Source: an uncultured Crocinitomix sp.
GTDB lineage: Bacteria > Bacteroidota > Bacteroidia > Flavobacteriales_D > Crocinitomicaceae
Length of the DNA: 43,676 bases
Direction: 5' to 3'
Assembly (NCBI GenBank): GCA_905478225.1
Contig: CAJQHR010000057.1
Span: forward strand, 1 to 43,676
The number at the start of each line of letters is the position of its first letter. The stretch's first letter is position 1. The notes under the pieces are model-generated. The model had not been told where the DNA came from and searched no databases. It saw only the letters and a list, made by a program, of their open reading frames with translations. The position numbers and the translations under genes are program-made. This document shows, one piece after another, positions 24,299 to 32,540 of this stretch.

Positions 24299-25759
24299 AT
24301 GCACACAAGAGATCTTGAACCAAAAATAATCTGGAATCATTTTGAAGACATCAATGCTGTACCTCGTCCTTCTAAGCACGAAGAACGAATCATTCAGTTT
24401 ATGCTTGATTTCGGTAATAATTTAGGATTAGAGACGTTGCGTGATACGATTGGCAATGTGATTATTAAAAAACCGGCGAGCAAAGGATACGAGAATAAAA
24501 AAACGGTGATCCTGCAGTCGCATATTGACATGGTTCACCAAAAAAATTCGGCTACAATTTTTGACTTTGATAAAGAAGGAATTCGATCTGTTATAGATGG
24601 TGAATGGGTGAAAGCGGAGGGAACTACATTAGGTGCGGATAATGGAATGGGAGTTGCAGCAGCAATGTCACTTTTATCATCAACCACTATTAATCATCCG
24701 GCGCTAGAAGCACTTTTTACAATTGACGAAGAAACCGGAATGACTGGGGCAAAGGAATTGGATGGTTCCAAATTAACTGGCGAAATTCTCTTTAATTTAG
24801 ATACCGAAGATGATGATGAATTTTCGGTAGGTTGCGCTGGCGGTATTGATACCAATACGATTTATACCTATACAGAAGAGGATGTACCTTCAACTTACGT
24901 AGCATTTTCAATTGAAATTAAAGGCTTGAAAGGCGGTCATTCAGGAATGGATATTCACTTAGGGCGAGGAAATTCAAACTTATGGATGAATCGGATCATA
25001 TACCACTTGTCTACAATGGCAGATGTTCGCATTTGTGAATTGGAGGGTGGCAGTTTACGGAATGCAATTCCAAGAGAAAGTGTTGGCACATTAGCCTGCC
25101 CCGTCAATGCAATTGATGATTTGAAGTCAGCATTTAACAAAATTTCTGAAATTATTCTTAGCGAGTTTTCAAAAACCGAGCTAAATGCTTCTATTGAGTT
25201 TAAGCCATCAACAGCTTCACCTGCAAAAATGATTAGTTTGGCGGATCAAAAAAAGGCGATTGCAACAATCTATACCACACCAAATGGAGTATGGGCTATG
25301 AGCGAGAAAATTGAAGGGTTGGTTGAAACTTCTTCTTCTTTGGCCAAAGTTATATTTAAAAATGGAGCGTTTCGAACAAAATCACTTCAGCGCAGTATGA
25401 TTGAGTCGGGTAAGCACGACATTGCGAATGCTTTAAAATTGACCTATGAATTATTGGGAGCAAAAGTAAAGCAGTGTGGCGATTATCCGGGTTGGGCTCC
25501 AAATCCTGATTCGCCTATCTTACAAATACTAAAAGCGAAATACATTCAGTTATTTAATGATTCCCCAAAAATTGCAGCCTGTCATGCTGGTTTAGAATGT
25601 GGTATTTTGAGTAAACATTTACCGAATTGTGATATGATTTCTTTTGGCCCTACCATTCGAAACCCCCATTCTCCTGATGAAAAAGTGAATATTAGGTCTG
25701 TTCAAAAATTTTGGTCGTTTTTAGTAGAGGTCTTAAAAGAGATTCCTTCTAAAAACTAG
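24299..25759 (+). CDS. pepD: Aminoacyl-histidine dipeptidase (PepD, M20 family)
   Basis: The 486-residue cytoplasmic metallopeptidase begins LEPKIIWNHFEDINAVPRPS, as PepD proteins do. Zinc ligands are seen at QSHIDMVHQ (His), GADNGMGVAA (bridging Asp), IDEETGMTGAKEL (catalytic Glu plus ligand), LDTEDDDEFSVGCAGG (Asp) and near the end GPTIRNPHSPDE (His). The lid domain spans ~200-390 with KGGHSGMDIHLGRGN. It cleaves Xaa-His and other dipeptides. It ends two bases before a TTG-started lipoprotein gene, so it may head the four-gene operon running to 27855. Confidence 0.95.
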   Translation: MHTRDLEPKIIWNHFEDINAVPRPSKHEERIIQFMLDFGNNLGLETLRDTIGNVIIKKPASKGYENKKTVILQSHIDMVHQKNSATIFDFDKEGIRSVIDGEWVKAEGTTLGADNGMGVAAAMSLLSSTTINHPALEALFTIDEETGMTGAKELDGSKLTGEILFNLDTEDDDEFSVGCAGGIDTNTIYTYTEEDVPSTYVAFSIEIKGLKGGHSGMDIHLGRGNSNLWMNRIIYHLSTMADVRICELEGGSLRNAIPRESVGTLACPVNAIDDLKSAFNKISEIILSEFSKTELNASIEFKPSTASPAKMISLADQKKAIATIYTTPNGVWAMSEKIEGLVETSSSLAKVIFKNGAFRTKSLQRSMIESGKHDIANALKLTYELLGAKVKQCGDYPGWAPNPDSPILQILKAKYIQLFNDSPKIAACHAGLECGILSKHLPNCDMISFGPTIRNPHSPDEKVNIRSVQKFWSFLVEVLKEIPSKN

Positions 25760-25761
25760 TT

Positions 25762-26904
25762 TTGAAATCCATTTCTTTCATTTTTAGCGTTCTATTTATC
25801 TTAACAGGCTGTTCGAATGAGTATGCTCATGAGGATGATGTATGCGCTTGCTATCGCAAATCAATGTCGGTGGAGGGATTTGATTTTGATGAAACCCTGC
25901 TTTATTTGGAAACTGGATTTATTGAAATTGGGATAATCGGCGGTTCAACAGGTCAAGATTATTTGAATGAAATGATTGATTTTGTGCAAACGGAGGAGAA
26001 AGAAGCAGCGAATTTTACTGATGAATTTATAATGTATCTGAAAAGTTTAGATGACGCTGAAGTCGATTTTTTGTGTTTTATTGAAGAATTTGAGAATCGT
26101 GATAATTCGAAATTGAAAAATTATAGAAATGCTTTTACTTCAAATCCAAAGACAAGACAGCAAAATATTGAAAAAATTGTCAATTCCACGCAATCTTTAG
26201 TTGGAGCAGAAGGATTCAAGCATCCATATTATAAAGCCTTTTATTTCAAGTATTATTATGAAATGACTGGGATTAAAGAAACATATTTTGATTATTCCTT
26301 ATTGCCCTTAAAGAATGAAGTGCCAATAAACGCACCAAGTAACGATAGAGAAAGAGATGTTCTTGACATAGTTGCTGACGCTGCTGACGCGCTTACAGTT
26401 AATGGTGATGCAATTCAAATAGGCGAATTATATGCTTTGGTATTAAATTTTTACCAAGCTAATTTAAATGGAAATGATAATGACGCAGAAGCACCATTTT
26501 ATGTAAAGATCGACAGTCTTATTTGTTTGGAGAAGATCGCTGAACTTGAAATTAATCTAACAAAAGATTCGACTGATCGTATGGCAAAAAGTGACTTAAA
26601 AAAATGGCAAACTAAATTTGATCTTGTCAGACGGTTTGAGAGTGGTTTTTGCATGGAGATTAGCACAAGTGCTCATATTAAACTAAAAAATGACGGTGGA
26701 ACAACTTATGGTATGTATATTGAAATTCTGAATATCATCAAGAGAGTTGTGAACGAGTTAAGAGTGGAGAAGTGCGAGGAAATGGGGTGGCCAGATTATT
26801 TTGAATTGGATGATAAGAATGTAGATGATCAGGAATATATTAAAATGCTTCGTATTTTAGTTCCAGAAAGAATTATAGAATCCAGAATTGAACGTGATAA
26901 ATAG
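25762..26904 (+). CDS. Lipoprotein with an ExbD/TolR-like C-terminal domain
   Basis: The 380-residue product begins at a TTG, giving a lipoprotein signal (FIFSVLFILTGC, lipid Cys at residue 17). Residues ~25-190 are helical with no family I know. From ~196 the sequence follows the periplasmic part of the long ExbD variant of Flavobacteriales as I remember it: RERDVLDIVADAADALTVNG, then GELYALVLNFYQANLNGND, the cysteine-containing DSLICLEKIAELE, KNDGGTTYGMYIEILN, VNELRVEKCEEMGWPDYF and RILVPERIIES. True ExbD has an N-terminal membrane helix with an essential Asp that couples to ExbB; here a lipid anchor and an extra domain replace it. No exbB or tonB lies nearby. It is followed by a lipoprotein and a barrel protein with overlapping frames. 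The ExbD relationship rests on memory of the family and needs a profile search. Confidence 0.6.
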   Translation: MKSISFIFSVLFILTGCSNEYAHEDDVCACYRKSMSVEGFDFDETLLYLETGFIEIGIIGGSTGQDYLNEMIDFVQTEEKEAANFTDEFIMYLKSLDDAEVDFLCFIEEFENRDNSKLKNYRNAFTSNPKTRQQNIEKIVNSTQSLVGAEGFKHPYYKAFYFKYYYEMTGIKETYFDYSLLPLKNEVPINAPSNDRERDVLDIVADAADALTVNGDAIQIGELYALVLNFYQANLNGNDNDAEAPFYVKIDSLICLEKIAELEINLTKDSTDRMAKSDLKKWQTKFDLVRRFESGFCMEISTSAHIKLKNDGGTTYGMYIEILNIIKRVVNELRVEKCEEMGWPDYFELDDKNVDDQEYIKMLRILVPERIIESRIERDK

Positions 26905-27283
26905 ATATTCCTCATATACGCGTATTGCCTTAATACTAATCTTACTCAGTGCCTGCAATCCGGGTAATTTAACACACGAGCGATTCATTCAAAATAACAC
27001 CGGAGAGGATACTATAATCGTTATTAATCCTGATTTTGATGACGCTGTTGATACAATTATTCCTGGCGTTATAGCATTAATATATTCTTTTGAAATATTA
27101 GACACGAAGCAAGAGTTTGAGCCTTGCAAATGGATTGGCGATACATTAATCGTTAAAAATTTGGATGGTGACCTACTCACGCGGTCGGTAAAAGAAGAAG
27201 ATTTTTGGACCTATGCCATTCAAGGGGAATTTGAGCGCGTTCAACGTTGCACTTTTGTGGTAATTTCTACCGATTTTGAATGA
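26888..27283 (+). CDS. Hypothetical lipoprotein
   Basis: The 131-residue product starts at TTG 26888 or GTG 26894, both inside the end of the previous gene. The signal has a lipobox (RIALILILLSAC, lipid Cys at residue 23 from the TTG). The mature part is beta-rich and acidic and I recognise no domain. Its TGA overlaps the ATG of the following barrel gene (ATGA), so the three genes 25762-27855 are translationally coupled. A role together with the ExbD-like lipoprotein and the barrel protein is inferred from position only. Confidence 0.65.
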   Translation: MNVINRYSSYTRIALILILLSACNPGNLTHERFIQNNTGEDTIIVINPDFDDAVDTIIPGVIALIYSFEILDTKQEFEPCKWIGDTLIVKNLDGDLLTRSVKEEDFWTYAIQGEFERVQRCTFVVISTDFE

Positions 27284-27855
27284 GGAAACTCTGCTTCATA
27301 TTGTTTTTTATAGCTCCATTTGTTGGGCGCACTCAATTTACTGTTGGTATTAAAATAGGCGGCTTAGCCTTTCATCAACAAGAAGTAAATCCGAATTATT
27401 ACAGCTGGAGTATTGACAAAAAAGGGCGTTGGGTCGGATATTTAGGTGTTTCACTCACGGCCGGTTATCAATTTAACCGTTATTTGGGTGTAAAAGTGAT
27501 TCAAACTATAATGCCATACGACTGCGCCGGTAAATTTGCTGGAATTACGCATTTAGGCATTGATTTACATGACCGAATTGTGGGTTTTAAGAATGAAAAA
27601 CACCGCTTTAGTGCAACATTCGGTCCCATGTTCTATTACCGCAAAAATTGGAATGAGGTTCCAACATATTATATAGATGAAGGGTTTATGAAAACGGCCA
27701 AGAATAAAGCCTGGGAACGCAAATTCATTTGGTACGGCGGTCAAATTCAATATGACTATTATTACAACGAAAAACAAGCGGTTTCAACTAATTTTTTACC
27801 CGGTTTCCCTTATATATATACGTTTATGACGGGGGTGCAGACGGAAGTGGAGTAA
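27280..27855 (+). CDS. Putative outer-membrane beta-barrel protein
   Basis: The 191-residue product has a signal peptide (~residues 1-18, LCFILFFIAPFVGRTQ). It has alternating aromatic strands such as FTVGIKIGGLAFHQQ, GYLGVSLTAGYQFNRYLGVK, HRFSATFGPMFYYRKNW and GGQIQYDYYYNEKQ. It looks like an eight-stranded barrel of the porin-family/OmpA-like size class, although it ends in QTEVE and not in an aromatic residue. The ATG overlaps the preceding lipoprotein stop by 4 bases. Function is unknown. Confidence 0.6.
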   Translation: MRKLCFILFFIAPFVGRTQFTVGIKIGGLAFHQQEVNPNYYSWSIDKKGRWVGYLGVSLTAGYQFNRYLGVKVIQTIMPYDCAGKFAGITHLGIDLHDRIVGFKNEKHRFSATFGPMFYYRKNWNEVPTYYIDEGFMKTAKNKAWERKFIWYGGQIQYDYYYNEKQAVSTNFLPGFPYIYTFMTGVQTEVE

Positions 27856-28001
27856 AATTTCAATTTTCAAATTGTACATCCCAAATAGGAAATCTCAATT
27901 TCCAAAATTCAAATTCCAATTTTAAAATACTAAACGACTTAAGACCCTTCGACTAGCTAATAAGGACGAGATACTCTCGACTAGTTATAATTGATTAGCT
28001 A
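27856..28001. repeat. Composite spacer: TTTCAATTTTCAAATT-type words plus GACCCTTCGACTAGCT motif
   Basis: This 146-base spacer lies between convergent genes. It consists of imperfect copies of a (T)CAATTT(T)C word (AATTTCAATTTTCAAATTG, CTCAATTTCCAAAATTCAAA), followed by GACCCTTCGACTAGCTAATA at ~27939-27958 and a second CTCGACTAGTTATAA. It shares both parts with the spacers at 371-470 and 4500-4611. No terminator hairpin with a T-run is evident. Confidence 0.5.
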
Positions 28002-29918
28002 CTAATTAATTACAAACGTTTTGCCCATTGGTCCAATTTGAATTTCATCATGATCTGCAAGCCAACGCAGGTTTTCAATAATAATAGCTCTTGAATGATT
28101 GGGTAGTGCAGAAATCAACTCGCTAATTATAATTTTGTCATGATCATCTATTAAATCAATAGCCGCTTTCTTAATGATTTTCCGCAAATTTTTTGCCTCG
28201 CTTTTATCAAATAAACAGCTGCTGCATTTACCGCAGGATTCTGTTTCTGTTTCTGTTTCTCCAAAGTATTGAAGCAACAGCTCACTCTTACACCTATCTG
28301 AGGTAAGGAAATGAATCATGGCTTCCAATTTGTTTTCGGCAATCTTTTTACGATCCAAGTAAAATTTTGGAGAAATTGATAGGTTGTTGTCGGCTAATCG
28401 CTCTGTGACATAGGTAACAAATGGGAGATCGGATTTTGGAATATAATCTACCAATTCAAGTTGCACCATATATTCCAGCTTTGCTCTTATTTCAGCTATA
28501 GTTAATCCTGTTTTACTTGAAATTTTAAATTCGTTGATTCGGACATATTCATCAAAAATCCCCATCTCAGTGCGCAGTATAAATTGGAGGAGTTTATTTA
28601 ATGTTTTGTCTTTAACTTGGTAACTATACAAATCCTTATTGTTTGCTAAAACTTTCAACTGACTCGGCTGCTTATAATTATCACTTAGCTTAATGAATTC
28701 GCAGAGTTCAAGAAATTTTAAGGAGTTGTAGACTACCAATATATTAAAGTCATATTTGTCTGCAAATTGAGCAATATTTATCGGGAATCGTTCTTCTAAG
28801 CCCGAACCAATTGCTAACTGCAGGTGACTTCCTAAAGCATTGTAAATGCGTTTAATGGTTTCAATTGGAGGATATTTTAATGCAACGTTTTCCTTCAGCT
28901 TTTGAATGTCATCTGGTTCATAAAACAATTGGGCTGTTGCAGCTTTTCCATCTCTCCCAGCTCGACCAGCTTCTTGAAAATAAGCCTCAATACTTGCGGG
29001 GATGTCATGATGGAGTACAAAACGCACATCTGCTTTGTCAATCCCCATTCCAAAAGCATTTGTAGCCACCATTATTTTAGTTTCACCTTTGGTCCAGCTC
29101 TTTTGTTTGTTGAGGCGCTCTTCATAGTCTAATCCTGCGTGGTAATAGTCAACGGAAAAATTCTGGTCATTTAATTTTATGAACAGTTCTTTTACTTTTC
29201 GCCGAGTCGAACAATATATAATTCCAGAATCGCTGATTGAGTTTAATCTACCTAATGCGGTAATTATTCGGTTGTATTTGTTATTGGTGCCAAAGGTATT
29301 GTAGACTAAATTTTTGCGCTCGAATGATTTTTGAATGACATTCAATTCCTTAAACTCCAGTTTTTCTTGAATGTCAATCACGACATCAGGCGTTGCTGTT
29401 GCTGTTAATGCCAGAATAGGGACATTGGGTTGCAGTTTTCGAATATCAGTAATTGAAAGATAACTAGGTCTAAAATCATATCCCCATTGCGATATGCAGT
29501 GCGCCTCATCTACCGCAATTAAATTGATCTTCATTTTTGCAAATCGAACTTGAAATAAGCGGGTTTTTAATCTTTCAGGAGAGACGTATAAAAATTTTAT
29601 GGGTCCATAAATAGCATTGTCAAGCGTGATGTCAATTTGTTTTTTTGACATGCTAGAATTAATGGCTACTGCATTTATTCCTCTTGATTTTAAGTTGGTC
29701 ACTTGGTCTTCCATTAATGCAATGAGCGGCGAAATCACCAAGCAAACACCGTCTTTCATCATCCCTGGGACCTGATAACATAGAGATTTACCCCCGCCCG
29801 TAGGAAGCAAGGCAAGACAATCCTTTCCTTCTAGAGACGCGTTTATTATTTCCAGTTGTTTAGCCCTGAAAGCATCAAAATTCCAATAGGCTTTTAATAT
29901 TTCTTGAGGAGTTTGCAC
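28002..29918 (-). CDS. RecQ-family ATP-dependent DNA helicase (short form without HRDC)
   Basis: The 638-residue product has Walker A LPTGGGKSLCYQVPG, DEAH box AVDEAHCISQWGYDFRPSY, LTATATPDV, and motifs V-VI NAFGMGIDKADVRFVLHHDI and FQEAGRAGRDG. A zinc-binding segment follows much later (CKSELLLQYF...CGKCSSC, ~residues 560-590), after a winged-helix region. There is no HRDC or HTH extension, and the end GPMGKTFVIN is typical of the shorter Bacteroidota RecQ paralogue. It shares about the same helicase core as the gene at 15786-17891 but differs in its C-terminal half, so the two are probably old paralogues with distinct roles. Confidence 0.92.
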   Translation of the reverse strand: MQTPQEILKAYWNFDAFRAKQLEIINASLEGKDCLALLPTGGGKSLCYQVPGMMKDGVCLVISPLIALMEDQVTNLKSRGINAVAINSSMSKKQIDITLDNAIYGPIKFLYVSPERLKTRLFQVRFAKMKINLIAVDEAHCISQWGYDFRPSYLSITDIRKLQPNVPILALTATATPDVVIDIQEKLEFKELNVIQKSFERKNLVYNTFGTNNKYNRIITALGRLNSISDSGIIYCSTRRKVKELFIKLNDQNFSVDYYHAGLDYEERLNKQKSWTKGETKIMVATNAFGMGIDKADVRFVLHHDIPASIEAYFQEAGRAGRDGKAATAQLFYEPDDIQKLKENVALKYPPIETIKRIYNALGSHLQLAIGSGLEERFPINIAQFADKYDFNILVVYNSLKFLELCEFIKLSDNYKQPSQLKVLANNKDLYSYQVKDKTLNKLLQFILRTEMGIFDEYVRINEFKISSKTGLTIAEIRAKLEYMVQLELVDYIPKSDLPFVTYVTERLADNNLSISPKFYLDRKKIAENKLEAMIHFLTSDRCKSELLLQYFGETETETESCGKCSSCLFDKSEAKNLRKIIKKAAIDLIDDHDKIIISELISALPNHSRAIIIENLRWLADHDEIQIGPMGKTFVIN

Positions 29919-29966
29919 TGCAGTTGAAAGTTCTGAATGATATGTTCGTCAATTAAAGTGTAAAGA

Positions 29967-29974
29967 CGAAAATA
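29967..29974 (-). promoter_or_regulatory. Candidate -7 box of the short recQ paralogue
   Basis: On the minus strand TATTTTCG lies 48 bases before the ATG and resembles the TAnnTT(T/C)G box seen before ilvE and the DPP-IV gene. No matching -33 element is clear. Confidence 0.3.
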
Positions 29975-30015
29975 GATAAAGTAATCTGCTTTGTGGATAA
30001 AACGTGTTTTAATTC

Positions 30016-30046
30016 TTGACAAAACAATATTAAATAACTATCTTCG
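30016..30046 (+). promoter_or_regulatory. Promoter of the branched-chain aminotransferase gene
   Basis: TTGACA (30016-30021) and TATCTTCG (30039-30046) are separated by 17 bases and fit the Bacteroidota housekeeping pattern (TTG ... TAnnTTTG). The box ends 23 bases before the ATG at 30070. This is the best promoter match I found in the window. Confidence 0.7.
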
Positions 30047-30069
30047 CGCAGCATTAAAATTGGACAATT

Positions 30070-31140
30070 ATGGCTACAGATACTGTAAATATTAAGATTA
30101 CGAAAGTTGAAGAGTCAAGAATCAATACTGTTGATTTTAATAACTTACCATTCGGGAAGTTTTTTTCAGATCATATGTTTGAAATGGATTTTGCAGATGG
30201 AAAATGGCAGACTCCTACGATTGTACCATTCGCAAATTTAAGTTTACATCCTGCTACCTCGGCTATTCATTACGGACAATCCATTTTTGAAGGCTTAAAG
30301 GCCCAAAAGGGTGAAAACGGTGAAGTATTGATTTTTAGACCAGATATGAATGCTAAAAGATTCAATCAATCTGCTTTAAGAATGTCCATGGAACCGATTC
30401 CTGAAGAGTTGTTTTTAGAGGGCTTAAAAGCTTTATTAGATTTAGATAGAGATTGGGTCTCAGCGAAAGAAGGTCAATCATTATACATTCGTCCGTTCAT
30501 GTTTGCAACTGATGATTACGTTGGTATTCGTCCATCAGAAAAGTATAAGTTTGTAATTATCACCTCTCCAGTTGGAGCTTATTATTCTGAGCCAGTTCCA
30601 GTAAAAATTGAAACATATTATACGCGTGCAGCTCAAGGTGGAGTTGGGAAAGCAAAAGCTGCGGGAAATTATGCTGCTTCATTGTATCCAGCAAAATTGG
30701 CTGCAGAAGAAGGGTATCGTCAATTAATTTGGACGGATGCTAAAACGCATGAGTATATTGAAGAGGCCGGAACAATGAATGTTGTTTTCGTAATTAACGA
30801 TACCGTGATCACACCATCTGAGGAGAATGATACCATTTTGCAAGGAATTACCAAAAAAAGTGTGCTTCAAATTGCGAGAGAATGGGGTTATACAGTAGAA
30901 GAACGAAAGATTACGGTAGCTGAAATTATTGAAGCTTTAAAAGCAGGCACTGTTCAAGATGCATTTGGCGCTGGCACTGCCGCTACAATTGCACACATTA
31001 GCTTGATTGGTTTTGAAGGGGTGAATTACGATTTACCTCCTGTTGAAACAAGAGTGCTTTCTAATCGCATAAAAAATCATATTACGGACTATAAAAAAGG
31101 ACGTGTTGAAGACAAGTACAATTGGTTAATGAGAGTTTAA
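30070..31140 (+). CDS. ilvE: Branched-chain amino acid aminotransferase
   Basis: The 356-residue cytoplasmic PLP enzyme of fold type IV belongs to the longer (eukaryote-like, BCAT class II) form. The PLP lysine is K196 in KAKAAGNYAASLYPAKLA. Other landmarks are HYGQSIFEGLKAQKGENGEV near the N-terminus, LYIRPFMFATDDYVGI, the YIEEAGTMNVVFVI segment, and AFGAGTAATIAHI, which binds the cofactor phosphate. It interconverts leucine, isoleucine and valine with their 2-oxo acids, using glutamate/2-oxoglutarate. It has its own promoter at 30016-30046 and is followed by a terminator hairpin at 31163-31198. Confidence 0.95.
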   Translation: MATDTVNIKITKVEESRINTVDFNNLPFGKFFSDHMFEMDFADGKWQTPTIVPFANLSLHPATSAIHYGQSIFEGLKAQKGENGEVLIFRPDMNAKRFNQSALRMSMEPIPEELFLEGLKALLDLDRDWVSAKEGQSLYIRPFMFATDDYVGIRPSEKYKFVIITSPVGAYYSEPVPVKIETYYTRAAQGGVGKAKAAGNYAASLYPAKLAAEEGYRQLIWTDAKTHEYIEEAGTMNVVFVINDTVITPSEENDTILQGITKKSVLQIAREWGYTVEERKITVAEIIEALKAGTVQDAFGAGTAATIAHISLIGFEGVNYDLPPVETRVLSNRIKNHITDYKKGRVEDKYNWLMRV

Positions 31141-31162
31141 TCAAAATAGTAGTATAGAATAT

Positions 31163-31198
31163 AAAAAAGGTTTGGCGATAATTGTCAGGCCTTTTTTT
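31163..31198 (+). terminator. Rho-independent terminator between ilvE and aroE
   Basis: AAAAAAGGTTTGGC pairs with GTCAGGCCTTTTTT (14-bp stem with three G-T pairs, loop GATAATT) and runs into seven T. It lies 22 bases after the ilvE stop. The aroE ATG is only 11 bases after the T-run, so any aroE message from ilvE must read through it. Confidence 0.8.
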
Positions 31199-31208
31199 AT
31201 CGGATAAA

Positions 31209-31946
31209 ATGAATAATAAGACAAAAAAATATGGTTTAATCGGTAAAAGTTTGGCGCATTCTTTTTCTAAAGGTTATTTCACTCAAAAGTTTGCGGATGA
31301 TCGTATTGATGCCATTTATGAGAATATCTCTCTATCAAAAATTGAAGCTGTAAGGCCTGTTTTATTAGAAGACTATGCCGGTTGTAACGTGACCATTCCG
31401 TATAAAGAGGCTATTATTCCATTTATAGATGAATTGCATGGCGCCGCCGAAATTATTCAAGCGGTCAACACCATTGAGTTCAAAAATGGCAAAACGATTG
31501 GGCATAATACGGATGTATTTGGCTTTAAGCAAATGATTAAACCTTTTTTAAAATCACATAACGAACGAGCTATGATTATTGGGACAGGTGGTGCAGCTAA
31601 GGCGGTAACTTATGTGTTGGAGGAATTGGGTGTTAATGTCATTCACATCTCACGAAATCCGAAAGGAACACATGAATTTGCATATGATGATATCAACGAA
31701 AACATGATTAAATTCAACGGCATTATTGTCAATACAACTCCAATTGGTATGTTTCCAAATGTGGATGAAGAGGTGGCAATTCCGTATTCGTTTTTGAATG
31801 AAAAACATTTAGCGATAGATTTAATCTATAATCCCGAGGAAACATTATTTTTGAAAAATGCCAAGACTCAAGGGGCTTGGGTGCTTAATGGGTTAACCAT
31901 GCTGCATCAACAAGCTGAAAAGGCTTGGCAAATTTGGAATAAATAA
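31209..31946 (+). CDS. aroE: Shikimate dehydrogenase
   Basis: The 245-residue protein starts best at ATG 31209 (MNNKTKKYGLIGKSLAHSFS). A TTG 27 bases upstream lies inside the terminator hairpin and is not the start. The shikimate-binding Ser pair is in SLAHSFSKGYF, the catalytic Lys in NVTIPYKEAI (Lys of the NVTxPxK motif), the Asp in HNTDVFGF, and the NADP-binding loop in IIGTGGAAKAV. The C-terminal GLTMLHQQAEKAWQIW helix is conserved. It reduces 3-dehydroshikimate to shikimate in aromatic amino acid synthesis. A lipoprotein gene follows after 11 bases. Confidence 0.95.
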   Translation: MNNKTKKYGLIGKSLAHSFSKGYFTQKFADDRIDAIYENISLSKIEAVRPVLLEDYAGCNVTIPYKEAIIPFIDELHGAAEIIQAVNTIEFKNGKTIGHNTDVFGFKQMIKPFLKSHNERAMIIGTGGAAKAVTYVLEELGVNVIHISRNPKGTHEFAYDDINENMIKFNGIIVNTTPIGMFPNVDEEVAIPYSFLNEKHLAIDLIYNPEETLFLKNAKTQGAWVLNGLTMLHQQAEKAWQIWNK

Positions 31947-31957
31947 AAATTCGAATC

Positions 31958-32539
31958 ATGAAAAAATTACTTTTGATAGCAATTGTAGGTTTGTTTCTTG
32001 CCGCTTGTGGCGGTGAACGAAGAGAGAACTTTACAACTTTAGATGATGATGGAAATATTATCATTTCAGAAGAGTCAACCACGATTTTAGAGGGAATTCA
32101 AGCGGATTATGACAATTGCAAAGCAGCAGAATCAGAAGAACGCGAATGTAATCGCTTCACTGCTGAGGCATTGTGCCGTTTTTATCAAATAGAAGACTTT
32201 AAAAAAGGGGAGGAGTATGTGACTTATCGTGAGATAAAGGATGTCGTAACGAAAAATACAGGTTCTTGGCAGCCTATTGGTATTGCAACAAATCAGGAAG
32301 ATTTGGATAAAGCACAGGAGAATGCAAATAATACGAAGGCGACAATTGCTTTTGACCCAACAAAAACAAATCATGTTGCCATTATTTTGCCTGGCAGTAC
32401 CACAAAGTCGAACCAATGGGGAATGGATGTTCCGAATTCTGCGAGTTTCTTTGTCCACAAGTCCGAATCTTATGTTAACAAAGGGTTGAGTTATTCATTT
32501 TCTAAACCTAAAGGCATTATTCTCTATACCAAAAAATAG
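31958..32539 (+). CDS. Lipoprotein with a papain-like (NlpC/P60-type) fold, putative
   Basis: The 193-residue product has a lipoprotein signal (LLLIAIVGLFLAAC, lipid Cys at residue 17). The mature part has a pattern I associate with papain-like cell-wall amidases. A candidate nucleophile is C64 in ERECNRFTAEALCRFY, followed by LDKAQENANN (residues ~116-125) and then a His in NHVAIILPG (H139). The end is WGMDVPNSASFFVH and KGLSYSFSKPKGIILY. The order Cys-His and the AQ..AN and HVAI.LPG words support a peptidase/amidase, but the match is distant and catalysis is not certain. It is 11 bases downstream of aroE, and its stop lies right at the presumed miaA start. Confidence 0.5.
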   Translation: MKKLLLIAIVGLFLAACGGERRENFTTLDDDGNIIISEESTTILEGIQADYDNCKAAESEERECNRFTAEALCRFYQIEDFKKGEEYVTYREIKDVVTKNTGSWQPIGIATNQEDLDKAQENANNTKATIAFDPTKTNHVAIILPGSTTKSNQWGMDVPNSASFFVHKSESYVNKGLSYSFSKPKGIILYTKK

Positions 32540-32540
32540 T

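Noticed and set aside
31182-31208. TTG start for shikimate dehydrogenase
   Set aside because: It lies inside the terminator hairpin; ATG 31209 starts the conserved YGLIGKSLAHSFS region properly.
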